NCBI GenBank assembly: GCA_020746835.1
Contig: JAGPNK010000008.1
Coordinates: forward strand, 434,001 to 498,000
Length of the DNA stretch: 64,000 nt
Direction: 5' to 3'
Origin: Stachybotrys elegans
Taxonomy: Eukaryota; Ascomycota; Sordariomycetes; Hypocreales; Stachybotryaceae
Of the stretch, positions 55,067-64,000 are shown piece after piece; the stretch's first letter is position 1, and each line of letters starts with the position of its first letter. The position numbers and the translations under genes are program-made. The notes below the pieces were generated by a model. It had not been told where the DNA came from. It worked only from the letters and a program-made list of their open reading frames with translations, and did no database searches.

Positions 55067-56614
55067 CTACACTTGGCCAAACGTCTCCAGACCACCTCCC
55101 TTGGCCGGCCTCCTCGACACCTCAATCTCCTCCAAGTCCAGCTTCGCGCCTTGGCCCATGACCTTTGCCCTGTGCCACGGGCCGACAAACATGCCTTTCG
55201 GGTCTGCCTCGTGACGCACCCTCCGGAACTCCTCCAGCCGCTTGCCGTACGACGCCTCGATCTCTGCCCCCGTCGTCTGGAAGTTCTTGGCCCAGTGCGG
55301 CCGGCCTCCCATCTCCTTCATCAGATACTCAAACGCCTCATAGTACCGATTTCCAATCGTCGAGTCGGTGTGGTAGGGGCGGTACACAATGGCGTTGAGG
55401 TACAGCGTCGGCCCGTCATCTAGTGTCGGGTCCAGGTAGGGCCTGACATTGGATGTGAGGGTCGTGTCGCTGACGCGCACCTCCACCGGCGAGTGGATGT
55501 ACACGCCTTCCGCGGAGAAGGGGATGTTATGCGGGACGTAGCCGACGTCGTCCGGCGTCAGGCGGTTCACCCACGAGCTTAACCGCCGTAGCACCTCCGG
55601 GCCCTTGTGAAGAGGAACTGCCCATTCATTGACCATCTGCGAATACAGGCAGTTGAGCAGCAGCGCCTGGTGGCTGCTCTGCACAGCCGTGGTTGTCGCC
55701 CCGTCGCGGAAGCCGTACTGCGCTCCATACACGAACCACTCGATCCACGGGATCACGCGGGGAATAAAGTGTCCGAGGTACAGCAGGTTATGGTAGAGGA
55801 CATGCCCCAACGCCCAGTCATAGTAGGTGGTCGGCGGCGTAGTGGTCTCCTCGGTGGTCCTGTCTGCACGCCAGACGACGGCACGCCTCGTGTGAGGCAG
55901 CCACCAGACTCGGATAAACTCGCTCTGGGTCCACAGTTCGTGGTCCCACGCCTCGAGCATCTTGAAGTCGCTATCGATGGTCTGATACCACTTGAGCTTA
56001 AAGGCCGGCTCCACCTGCAGGGTGATCTCGGTTATGATACCCAGCGCTCCCAGCGACAGGAGAGCCGCCTTGAACAGCTCTGGGTTGACCTCGGCCGAGC
56101 ACGACCTGGTGGTGCCGTCGGCGAGTGTGATTTTGAGGGCGGTGATGTGCTCGGAGAGCAGGCCGTGCCTGAGACTGCTTCCATGGGTACCCGTGGAGAT
56201 GAGACCGGCAATGGACTGCTCGTTGATACTACCCAGGTTGGGCATAGACAGCCCCTCCTCCTCGAGCTTCGCGCACAGAGTGTATAACCTGATGCCGCTC
56301 TGCATGACAACCTCGTTGCTGCCCTTGTCCACCGAAACTATCTTGTTGAAGTTGTCGAGGTTGACGAGCCAGCTCGAGGTACAGGTAATGGTGGACGGCG
56401 AGTGGCCGCAGCCCGTCGTGACCAGCCGGCGACGGCATCTCCTGGCCAGGTTGACGACCTTTTCTATCTCGGGGAGCGACTCGGGCTGGATGTATAGCTC
56501 GGGGGTGGAGGAGAAGGTGCGCGCCCAGGTGCTGTGGACATGGTTGGGACGAGCGCGGAAAGCAACTCCGTCGTCGCCGAACCGGCGCAGCTCGGCAGCC
56601 ACGAGGGGATTCAT
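55067..56614 (-). CDS. ALO1: D-arabinono-1,4-lactone oxidase
   Basis: 515 aa, single exon. It oxidises D-arabinono-1,4-lactone to D-erythroascorbate with release of H2O2, in the outer mitochondrial membrane in yeast. The FAD_binding_4 domain shows RPNHVHSTWARTFSSTPELY, then TTGCGHSPSTIT with His71, the position that carries covalent FAD in yeast Alo1, and GSINEQSIAGLISTGTHGS. The C-terminal ALO domain ends with GGRPHWAKNFQTTG, whose HWAK is the substrate-site signature, and PKGMFVGPWHR. Size matches the fungal family. The start is the first ATG; the frame upstream has only GTG. Confidence 0.93.
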   Translation of the reverse strand: MNPLVAAELRRFGDDGVAFRARPNHVHSTWARTFSSTPELYIQPESLPEIEKVVNLARRCRRRLVTTGCGHSPSTITCTSSWLVNLDNFNKIVSVDKGSNEVVMQSGIRLYTLCAKLEEEGLSMPNLGSINEQSIAGLISTGTHGSSLRHGLLSEHITALKITLADGTTRSCSAEVNPELFKAALLSLGALGIITEITLQVEPAFKLKWYQTIDSDFKMLEAWDHELWTQSEFIRVWWLPHTRRAVVWRADRTTEETTTPPTTYYDWALGHVLYHNLLYLGHFIPRVIPWIEWFVYGAQYGFRDGATTTAVQSSHQALLLNCLYSQMVNEWAVPLHKGPEVLRRLSSWVNRLTPDDVGYVPHNIPFSAEGVYIHSPVEVRVSDTTLTSNVRPYLDPTLDDGPTLYLNAIVYRPYHTDSTIGNRYYEAFEYLMKEMGGRPHWAKNFQTTGAEIEASYGKRLEEFRRVRHEADPKGMFVGPWHRAKVMGQGAKLDLEEIEVSRRPAKGGGLETFGQV

Positions 56615-58011
56615 GACGACCACGGCTCAAGGCGAGGTCTGAGGATCGTTTGTAGTTCTTTGGATTAGGACGAGTGGTAGAGGAAGGACTGTGAGTCTTC
56701 GCCAAGATGTGCGACGAGGGTAGATAAGGGGACCGCCTCGGTATCCGTATCATCCATCCATTAGCTCCTGGTGGTTATTTGATTTAATTTTCCTTATTTT
56801 TATTTTTTTTTAACTCAGTTCCCGGTCTAGACACAAGTTAACCCCAGGGTCCATCCGACGAGATACAAAAGGCCGACGGACCAAGTGGGGGATGCGCCTT
56901 GCTTCGGAGCATGGGCCGCCTGGGCGTGCGCGTGTACATAGTATGCCTAGACGGTTCTTGCGGTATTTGTTCGAGGTGTCAAACGGCGGTCTCCATAGCG
57001 GTGGCAGCCCATGATGGATATGGGAGGGCTGGCCGCGGGGACAAGACATGGCTTTTTATCGCCTTTGGGGGGTGGGTGGTTGGTTTGTTTTTTGTCGGAG
57101 GGAGAGCCAAGCAAGGTTGCAAGCGTCAGTGACGGCGAATGGGGTGCTGTCAAAGAAGCGTCTTCTCTCCCACGGAGGCGAATATATTGCGGGATAAGCA
57201 GGAAGAGGAGGAGGAGGTAATTAGAACGGATGATTCGCATGCACATTCGCCATGTCGTGGTTACCGTTGGCGGGGCACGTGGGGCCGAGATTCCGCAACT
57301 TTCCTGAGCTTTTACATGCGTATTTCTATGTACAAGTACAGTAGGTACGGAGTACTATCATCACTGTTACCTTCTACGATATGATATGCCTGGCCATTAC
57401 ACACTCTCAGCGCTGGCGCATCATGATGCCGCTTCAACCCCCATCAAATCAACTTCCAGTAAAGGCCATCCAGACTCAACGCACTGAGTGCAGGGGTTTC
57501 CTCGATCTCGAACCAGGGTCATGGAATTGCGACATCTCACCATCCCGATTCAGCGGCCACCTGTTCCACGGAAACACCCCGCCAAGCACATGCTGTATGT
57601 AATGCACTTGTGGCTCGCAGCGCCACCCAACAGCGTGAGCGGAGGCCAGCATCTCTTTTCCCATCCCATCTGATAAAAAAACAATGCATGTCTGCAGACC
57701 TGGGAACCCCTGTACCCATCACCAAGCGGCGGCGCTAATTTTGGCAATCACTTCGTTCTCGTTTGCGAACAAGAGCCGGATTGCGTTTGCTCGACGGTGA
57801 AAAACATGGGGATGCAATACAGCCAGATCAGACCAGCGTTTGCTGGCAGCCGCCAACCAACCAGCCAAGCTCCATTTTTTTCTCTTCAAAGTCAAGTCGT
57901 CATCGTCTTTCCATTCTGCCGAAACGCAACTCTCTCTGCCTTGATAGTCTCGATTTGCAAGCGCAAAGGTCGGCTGCCCATCGAAGATGATTATTGGAAT
58001 CAACCGAGACA
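56615..58011. other. ALO upstream region and spacer
   Basis: 1.4 kb without a supported gene. T-rich just upstream of ALO (56780-56815). Open frames at 57139-57990 overlap each other and lack pattern. Confidence 0.45.
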
Positions 58012-58227
58012 ATGGCGCCACCGCTCAACGTCGGACCCTACCAGTTCATCCCGACTGCCATGCTCAGGGTCTCGTCCTCCATTGGCCCGCAGCTGCAACG
58101 ACCCCAGCAAATCCATGCCCTTGCCGCATACCAGCACTCCTCCTGTCTCTTACTCCTCAATAACGGCGCCATTTACACCCAAGAACACGAACAGCCCCGT
58201 TGGCTAAGTGGTATAGCGTGTCACTAG
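58012..58227 (+). CDS. short coding-like ORF running into tRNA-Thr (tentative)
   Basis: 71 codons with an ATG in good context (GACAATGG) and strong fungal-like codon choice (GTC, TAC, CAG, TTC, ATC, CTC), ending inside the tRNA gene. Visible peptide: APPLNVGPYQFIPTAMLR then IHALAAYQHSSCLLLLNNGA. I know no matching family. It may be the first exon or the stump of a gene cut by tRNA-linked rearrangement, or chance. Confidence 0.25.
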   Translation: MAPPLNVGPYQFIPTAMLRVSSSIGPQLQRPQQIHALAAYQHSSCLLLLNNGAIYTQEHEQPRWLSGIACH

Positions 58228-58265
58228 TAATGACAAGATCACTGGTTCGATTCCAGTACGGGGCA
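58194..58265 (+). tRNA. tRNA-Thr (anticodon AGT)
   Basis: 72 nt. The acceptor arm GCCCCGT pairs with ACGGGGC; D-arm GGCTAAGTGGTATAGC; anticodon stem TGTCA/TGACA around loop CTAGTAA (anticodon AGT); T-arm ACTGG-TTCGATT-CCAGT; discriminator A. No intron. The B-box GGTTCGATTCC is canonical. The AGT anticodon is expected to be edited to IGT and read ACU/ACC/ACA. Confidence 0.95.
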
Positions 58266-58541
58266 GTGTATTGGACATTTCCTTTTGCCTCTGCGAGAGC
58301 CAGTTGTTTTGCTGCCAATATGATTGTGGATGCTCCCGCTGGACATGCCTTTTTTTTTTCTTCTCCCATTCTTTTTTTATTGGCTACCTAGGCATAAGTA
58401 GCTCAGAGTCGCAACAGAAGCATGTCCGGTAAGTAAACAACTATGACCATTGCTGTACAGAACAACAAAAAGGGGGAAGAAATGTGATCAACAACAAACA
58501 CGAGCAAAAAGAAAGGGTTGTAAGGCGACTGAGTCGTCACG

Positions 58542-58616
58542 TGATTCCGCCCGGGCTCGAACCGGGGACCTTCTCGGTGTTAACGAGATGCCATAACCAG
58601 CTAGACCACGGAACCC
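58542..58616 (-). tRNA. tRNA-Val (anticodon AAC)
   Basis: 75 nt with discriminator A. Acceptor GGTTCCG pairs with CGGAATC (one G-T wobble); anticodon stem TCTCG/CGAGA around loop TTAACAC (anticodon AAC); T-arm CCCGG-TTCGAGC-CCGGG. No intron. It faces away from the tRNA-Thr gene 276 bp to the left. Confidence 0.95.
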
Positions 58617-58927
58617 ATTTGATGTTGATGGAGGCTCAGAGATGGGTTGATATTGATTCTCGCGATGGTTCCACGTCATGGTAATGCTATGCTAGGTTCT
58701 TCAGTGGCCCCGGCTGGTGCTTCCCAGAATGGTGTGATGAATATAGTCTAATCATTGTTGATACAAATAGTATACAATCGTACAAGCTCAGAGCAGTTCC
58801 TTTACGTAGAGCTGGCTTGGAATGTATCCGAGCCTTACGTTGGTGGCCAAGCCTTGCGGAATGCTCGTAAACCTTGGAACAGCCCCTAATGCAGGACCGT
58901 AGGAGCCTCGTCAATCTCATCTGTCTA
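58617..58927. other. spacer, tRNA-Val to LIP2 3' end
   Basis: 311 bases; no gene seen. Confidence 0.5.
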
Positions 58928-59863
58928 CTACCTCTTGGACGAATCCAAGAGGCCCTCCTCGAATATCTTGGCCCAGCAAGTGGCTAGATCAGCCACATTC
59001 CACCAAGCACCATCGGCATCGCGGCCTAGCTCGGCGGCAACAGACGTCACAGCCTTGCCTTCGAGTCCACATGGGACGAACCGCGCCCACGGGTTGACGT
59101 GCTCGTCGCCGGTGACGGGGACGTCGATGTTGACCGCAATGCCCAAGGCCGTGACGTGGCGTCGATGGTGCACGCCCATGGCCGCAATCTTGCGCATCTG
59201 CTCGCCCGGCGCCGTCTGCACCCACACGCCCGGCTCGTCGCGCGTGGTGAAGGTCTCGATGCCAAACAGCTGCGCGAGCAGGCGCTGCGTCGTCGTCTCG
59301 AGGTGGCTGGCGTACGACGCGACGCCGAAGCTGGGGTACAGCGGCGAGTGCATGTCCAGGATCGGCCAGAGGACCAGCTGGCCAGGGCCGTGGTACGTCG
59401 TGAGCCCGCCGCGGTTCGTCTTCCTAACCTGCGGCTGTAGGCTGGCGCGGACGGGCTGGCGACGACGAGTCAGGTCCACGGCGAGCTCGCGCTCCAGGCG
59501 GCTGCTCTGGCCGGCATCGAGCTGCTCCTGCCGACGACCCAGGGTAAACGTCGGCATGGACTCAAAGGACAAGAGGTGAGGCCTGGGCGGCTGGGCATTG
59601 GGGCCCGGCACCATGCCCTTGAAGGCGAGGAACTCTGCGCGGAGCTCCTCCTGCATTGCCTCTACGGCGCCGTAGTCGACGATGCCACCGGGACCTTGTC
59701 CCACGACATGCCGGTGCTGCAGCAGCTGCAGGTGGGCGCTCCCGCTGGACCAGCGAGGACGATGCAGGACATCGATCGAATCGTGGCGCTGGAGCAACAG
59801 TGAGTGTGGTTTAGGACAGCGGGTGTGCCGTAGGCGCAGTAGCGGACGTGATGTGGTCCACAT
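58928..59863 (-). CDS. LIP2: octanoyl-[acyl-carrier-protein]:protein octanoyltransferase (LIP2/LipB)
   Basis: 311 aa, single exon. It moves octanoyl from mitochondrial ACP to lipoyl domains, giving the substrate that LIP5 sulfurates. Basic N-terminus (SRPLLRLRHTRCPKPHSLLL) is a likely mitochondrial presequence. Family landmarks: FTLGRRQEQ, RGGLTTYHGPGQLVLWPILD at 151-170, the motif with the catalytic lysine K225 in MRKIAAMGVH, and the catalytic cysteine C265 in VPCGLEGKAVTSV. Start at the ATG of MWTTSRP. Divergent from the SUR7-family gene. GC content is high in the middle part, giving spurious ORFs opposite. Confidence 0.92.
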   Translation of the reverse strand: MWTTSRPLLRLRHTRCPKPHSLLLQRHDSIDVLHRPRWSSGSAHLQLLQHRHVVGQGPGGIVDYGAVEAMQEELRAEFLAFKGMVPGPNAQPPRPHLLSFESMPTFTLGRRQEQLDAGQSSRLERELAVDLTRRRQPVRASLQPQVRKTNRGGLTTYHGPGQLVLWPILDMHSPLYPSFGVASYASHLETTTQRLLAQLFGIETFTTRDEPGVWVQTAPGEQMRKIAAMGVHHRRHVTALGIAVNIDVPVTGDEHVNPWARFVPCGLEGKAVTSVAAELGRDADGAWWNVADLATCWAKIFEEGLLDSSKR

Positions 59864-61210
59864 CGCTGTGAATCAAACAGCCCACCTTTCTGGTCCCCGG
59901 GGGGGACGACGTAATTGTACGTCAACAAGCCACCCAAGGTTTTTTTTTTTTTTCTTTCCTACTCTCCCCTTCCCCGGCACAAGGAGTGGTGATGCGTTGC
60001 TATGCCCGGATGGGGTCGGCAAGACGGGAGGGCGCGGGAAGTGAAAGAGGAAAACCCAGCCCATGTCAAGAAACCGGAGACGGGGTTAACCTGTATTTGG
60101 TAAGCGGGAGAGATTCTGCCCTGGCCCAGATCCCCCTCGGTGTTCACATGGCTCACGAGTTGGGCGGTGTTTGCACGTACTACCTAGCGGTGGCCCCTGC
60201 GTCGTCAGCGGAACAGGCCATCTGGGGCCTGAAAAGGGCAAGGCGAGCGCTACTGGCAGCAGCCAGCAAGCTGCGAGTTGTCGTCATCGCCCCTCTTCTG
60301 GCCCTCCATTAGCCTTACACCAAGCCCGCCGGGATCGCCAGCCTGGACGTAATCCCTGCGTGATGGGAAGAAACCGAGGGAGCTTGCAGGCTGTTGTTGA
60401 CGACGGTGGCCGGTGACCTGATGGCCAGCGCATTCCCGTCAAATCGAAACTTTTTTTTTTTGCCCTCTTCCTTCTTACCTCCATCCCAGTATCCCCATTT
60501 CATATGTACATCATCTATGACCTCAAATTAACAAATCCCCATTAACTACGTCTCTTATAGCCTTCCTTTCCTACTCGCCCCCAGTAACAACAAAAAGCAT
60601 CAAGACCCTAGAGCTGCTTGCTTCTTCCATCCCTCCCCTCCCTTCAACACCTCGCTTGCTCGCCTCTCACCCGTGCGTGTCTAATTGCTTTCCCGCCCCT
60701 ACATCGCGATTATAATCTGCATGTCCTACCGAGCATCCGGCTCCCTCCCACCCCCCTCGCTACCTGCCTAGGCACCTGCTAGTGTCCTCGGCGATCACTT
60801 GTTGTGTGAGACACGGCTTCGAGGCAGAGGCCACACTATAACATCGCAAGGACCCATCTCGCAAACAAGGAACTGCCATCTTTTCCCTCCTCTTCCTCTT
60901 CCTCTTCCTCTTCAACCTAATACGGCCCAACACCCCTTGACACCCCCATCGGCCCGCTCTGTCCTGCTTGTCCGCTCTGCAACGTATTGAACTATTTTGT
61001 TTTCCCTCCTCCCTTTGCGCACTGATCATTTCCATTCCGCATATCTAGGGTCCAGGGTTCCCTTTCCCCAGATCGTGTGGTACATTCATACTTAATCTTC
61101 TTCGAGCCCCTCTCCTCTCATTCCATCGTCGACACCTCCACCTCCATACTCGTCCTCTGCATCTGAATCACCTACGCCCGCTTCGACCTTTTGCAGTCCT
61201 CATACTCAGC
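59864..61210. promoter_or_regulatory. bidirectional region, LIP2 / SUR7-family gene
   Basis: 1.35 kb between divergent starts. A 16-base T run is near 59939-59954, and a (CCTCTT)n pyrimidine repeat at about 60888-60913 lies in the likely 5' leader of the SUR7-family gene. No gene seen. Confidence 0.45.
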
Positions 61211-62070
61211 ATGGCAAAGAGTACGTTTCCCAGCCTCCCATTTGTTCCGTTCCCGTTTGGCTGACATGTTTTCTCTCTCTTATAAGACGGCACCCTCGGC
61301 CTCGTAGGCCTCATCTTGACCGCCGGGTCGCTGGTCATGCTCTGGTTCATCATCCTCAGCGGTGTCACGCACTCGAGCCCTCTCGACAGGACCTACTTCC
61401 TGCGCGCCGACACTTCTGGCATCACGGGCGCCAAGCCCATCACCCAATGGACCTACTTCCAGTTCTGTGGCCTTGACAACAGAGACTGCGACTCTTCTCA
61501 GGCAGCCCCTCCCTTTGGCCAGGCCTGGGACTCCCGCGCTGGCAATGTTCCCTCGGGCCTGGGCGGAGGCCACGGCGGACACACCACCTCAACCCGACTC
61601 TACTACCTGTGGCGCTTCGGCTGGGTCTTCTTTATCCTCACCCTCTTCTTCGAGACCCTCGCCTTCTTCGCCGGTTTCCTCTCCTTCTTTGGACGTCTGG
61701 GCGCTGCCATCTCGGGCCTCGTCACGGGCCTGGCTCTCTTCTGCTCCGCCATTGCTGTTTCGCTGATGACGTATGTGCCCCCCTCCTTCCTCCACCTTCA
61801 CATTCCAGAGCATCATCGGGCTAATGTGTTCTCAGTGCTACCTTTGTCATCGCCCGAAACCACTTTCACTCTGCTGGCCGTAGCGCCTCGCTTGGCAGAT
61901 ACGCTTTCGGCTTCGCCTGGGGCTCCTTCGCCGCTCTCCTCATTGCCAATGTTCTCTTCTGCCTTGGCATCCGCGGCGAGAAGGGCTACAGCGGCCGAAG
62001 CTGGCGTCGCAGCCGCAGCGTTCGCAGCAAGAACTATGACGGCCGCCGCGTCAAGGAAGAGTATTCCTAG
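61211..62070 (+). CDS. SUR7/PalI-family membrane protein
   Basis: Three exons: 61211-61220 (10 nt), 61287-61770 and 61836-62070; 242 aa. SUR7-type proteins sit in plasma-membrane eisosome domains or act in pH sensing. Four membrane segments are visible: GLVGLILTAGSLVMLWFIIL, a long extracellular loop with the family cysteine motif FQFCGLDNRDC, FGWVFFILTLFFETLAFFAG, ISGLVTGLALFCSAIAVSLM and FGFAWGSFAALLIANVLFCL, then a basic cytosolic tail RGEKGYSGRSWRRSRS. The tiny first exon ATG GCA AAG A uses donor GTACGT and joins to AC GGC ACC to give MAKNGTLGLVG. The second intron (GTATGT..CTCAG) is needed; reading on loses the last helix. Confidence 0.87.
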
Positions 62071-63097
62071 ATGTTTACGAGCCCCGGTTCTTGAGATCTG
62101 ATCAACCAAACAAATCATCGGTCTAGCCAGGCGCGGGGGACGTCGATTGGGAGGTACATCTTATCCTAAGCTGTATTTTCTCTCCCTTCTTTTTCTTGTT
62201 TCTATTCACTCGTTTTCCATCCACTGCCTCACTACATTGTGATGGTCATGATTTGCATTGGCTCAGGGCGCATGAAGGCAGGGATGACTCGTTAGGCGAG
62301 CTTTGAACGACTACAAAGGGTGTGGTAATGGAATGTTGATGAGATGGTTATGATGGTTGTTCACTTGGAAAGGTTAGGTGTTTATGATATCCATAATTAA
62401 TATAAAATTTGAAGCATAACAAGTACGTTATCCTATCTAGACAGAAATGACATGTCATGCATGAGGGGAAAATACAATTTTATAACCAACTGATCTGTCA
62501 ATCTACTGCGTGCTAAATGAGACCGCCCTCCTTGGACGCCTGACAACCACGCGCTAACATTTTGGACCATGACAGCCTTGACTAGGTACTACTGTATGTG
62601 GACTGAATGATGAGAGATTCATCTCTCCAATAACTACCTAATGCAGGATATACATGCATCCCTTCTATACTTTGCTATAGTACTTCTGACTCGGACGCTT
62701 AAGAGTCTTCACGGAGGAATATGGCAACTTGACACTGACATTTCCCGGTATCCTTTCGAAAGGACAAACTAGATGTATGATAAAAAAGACCCTTTCTAAA
62801 GACCGTCCCAATACGTATACAGGGGTTAAAGCGTTTATCAGACACATGAACACAAAAGAGATAGGGCGTGATAGGGAAGTCGTCAAGGGGTGTCTCGTAG
62901 AGAACTTGGCGAAGAAAATATGGTGGAAATAGGAAATCAAAGGACACCAGCCAACGCTGATGTTTTCGTGCTCAAATAAGGCCGGGCAGATGCCAGCTCT
63001 GTCGGCCAATACTGACGTTACTCCTGGTCCAATCTCCCACTTTTCCCACGACGCCCTCACCCCGGCAGCACCACGCGCTGCCTGCCTTCGCACGTCG
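62071..63097. other. convergent 3' region
   Basis: About 1 kb between the SUR7-family (+) and PBS2 (-) stops. A 142-codon frame at 62665-63093 lacks pattern. A/T-rich around 62390-62480. No gene seen. Confidence 0.45.
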
Positions 63098-64000
63098 CTA
63101 TACTCCCGCCGCCGGACTTGCCAGAGGGCTTACCGTGTCAAGGTTAACCTTGTGCAGAGCTGGCGGCGAGGCGCCGTCTACGCCCTGGCCTTCATTCTTG
63201 CGCTCCAACACGCTCCTCACCCACTCGGCTACCTCCTCGTCGTGGGTGCCAGAATCAAGGTTGATCTTGCCCACTGCATCTGCGACTTCGTCGGCCTCGT
63301 CCCCTTCCTCGGCTTCCTCGGTAATGGTCTCCGGCTTCGTGAGAGGCTTCAGCCAGGGGTGGTTCAGCAACATGGCGTAGGTTGGTCTGAGCTTGGGGAC
63401 CTTGTTCAAGCATCCCTTCACAAAATCTCTAGAGATGTCTGTAAAACCGCTCTCCGGCAGGTCTGGGGGGTCGCCTTCAACAATGGCCTACTATAGTTAG
63501 CATGATGGGGAATGGTTGGCGCTGGAGACTTGGAGACTTACGCTAAGTTGGCTGAAGATGGTATGTGACACCTCAGGAGGGTAAGGATAACGACCCGTAG
63601 CGCATTCGATGATAGTAAGGCCCAGACTCCAGATATCGCTCTGAACGCTGTATGTGCCGTCCGCATTGCCGGTCGGGGCAAGTTGTCCGCCCGAAATTCT
63701 TTCCGGTGCCATGTAGCTTTGGCAGCCGATGTTCGTCTTGGCTATACTGGCCACTAGGTTGCCGCTGACGCCAAAATCGCAAATCTTGACTTGTCCTTTG
63801 GTGTTGACGAGAATATTTGTCGGCTTCACGTCGCGATGAATAATGTTGTGGTCGTCCTTCAGGGACTTGAGACCCATGACTGTCGAGTAGGTAATCTTGC
63901 GCAGAATATTCTCGGGGATACCGCCGTGGTAGAGCTTGTCGATTGAGCCACCGTCCATGTATTCGATGCATATGTATACCGCTCCCTCCTGGAAGAACGC
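63098..64000 (-). CDS. PBS2: HOG-pathway MAP kinase kinase Pbs2 (C-terminal part, cut by window end)
   Basis: Partial: the gene enters from beyond 64000. Exons seen: 64000-63542 and 63487-63098 (54-nt intron GTAAGT..GTAG). Pbs2 phosphorylates the Hog1 MAPK in osmotic and stress signalling. Seen: VYICIEYMDGGSIDKLY, HRDVKPTN (catalytic loop), CDFGVSG, activation loop SGNLVASIAKTNIG with the Ser/Thr pair phosphorylated by MAPKKKs, MAPERISGG, DIWSLGLTIIECATGRYPYP, then after the splice AIVEGDPPDLPESGF and LLNHPWLKPL. The C-terminal tail is acidic (TEEAEEGDEADEV). The stop used follows ALHKVNLDTVSPLASPAAGV; a GTAAGC donor-like site just after DT could make another C-terminus. ATP-binding lobe is outside the window. 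Confidence 0.9.

Noticed and set aside
49205..56614. possible secondary-metabolite cluster (ABC pump next to a FAD oxidase)
   Set aside because: The oxidase is clearly D-arabinono-lactone oxidase of primary metabolism, and no synthase, P450 or cluster regulator is nearby.

Overview
This window is chromosomal DNA of a filamentous ascomycete. The evidence is the gene style: protein genes are monocistronic, face both ways, and carry short introns (about 44-100 nt) with GT(A/G)NGT-type donors and CTAAC/CTGAC-like branch sites, with strong C/G preference at third codon positions. The gene set also fits: a HOG-pathway Pbs2 kinase, a SUR7/PalI-family protein, a GH55 glucanase, D-arabinono-lactone oxidase, a DUF3433-type membrane protein and a fungal ABCC transporter. 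A Sordariomycete (Hypocreales-like) is my best guess, but this rests on overall resemblance only. I see no prophage, CRISPR array, intact transposon or recognisable secondary-metabolite cluster.

Layout. 1-2.5 kb: a gene-free stretch with a degenerate family of GCACCG..CGGTGC palindromes. 2.5-6.3 kb: PAPS reductase (MET16-like, +), TYW3 tRNA-wybutosine methyltransferase (+, 2 exons), MIC19/AIM13 MICOS subunit (-, 3 exons). 6.3-10.1 kb: long gene-free leader. 10.1-18.9 kb: ferric-reductase-like flavocytochrome (+), MET1-like siroheme enzyme (-, 2 exons), mitochondrial Rsm22 (-), membrane-anchored thioredoxin (-). 19.4-28 kb: SPOUT/DUF171 RNA methyltransferase (+), GH55 glucanase (-, 5 exons), lipoyl synthase LIP5 (-), small SAM methyltransferase (-), PrpF-family isomerase (+). 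29-38 kb: small GPI-type surface protein (-), DUF3433 membrane protein (+), an unrecognised Ser/Pro-rich protein (-). 41.5-48.3 kb: Kelch-repeat type I membrane protein (-, 4 exons), a small unrecognised 2-exon gene (-), a large coiled-coil protein (+). 49-56.6 kb: 14-exon ABCC transporter (-), D-arabinono-1,4-lactone oxidase (-). 58-64 kb: tRNA-Thr(AGT) (+), tRNA-Val(AAC) (-), octanoyltransferase LIP2 (-), SUR7-family protein (+), Pbs2 MAPKK (-, cut by the window end).

Functional links. Two steps of sulfate assimilation (PAPS reduction, and synthesis of the siroheme cofactor of sulfite reductase) lie within 12 kb. Both de novo lipoylation enzymes (LIP2 and LIP5) are in the window, 34 kb apart. 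Several products act in mitochondria (MIC19, Rsm22, LIP2, LIP5, probably the PrpF-family protein) and several at the cell surface (GH55, GPI protein, SUR7 protein, Kelch protein, ABCC pump, ferric reductase).

The most unusual signals are at splice sites. Two introns (MIC19 and thioredoxin) are best explained as GC-AG introns with the same donor GCACGT, each with a GT 4 nt downstream. One ABC-transporter intron shows the mirror case, where the better donor consensus is 4 nt from the one that keeps frame. I also flag a 760-codon ORF that looks coding well before its first ATG. Exon coordinates were read by eye from splice consensus, reading phase and remembered family patterns; no alignment or RNA data were available.
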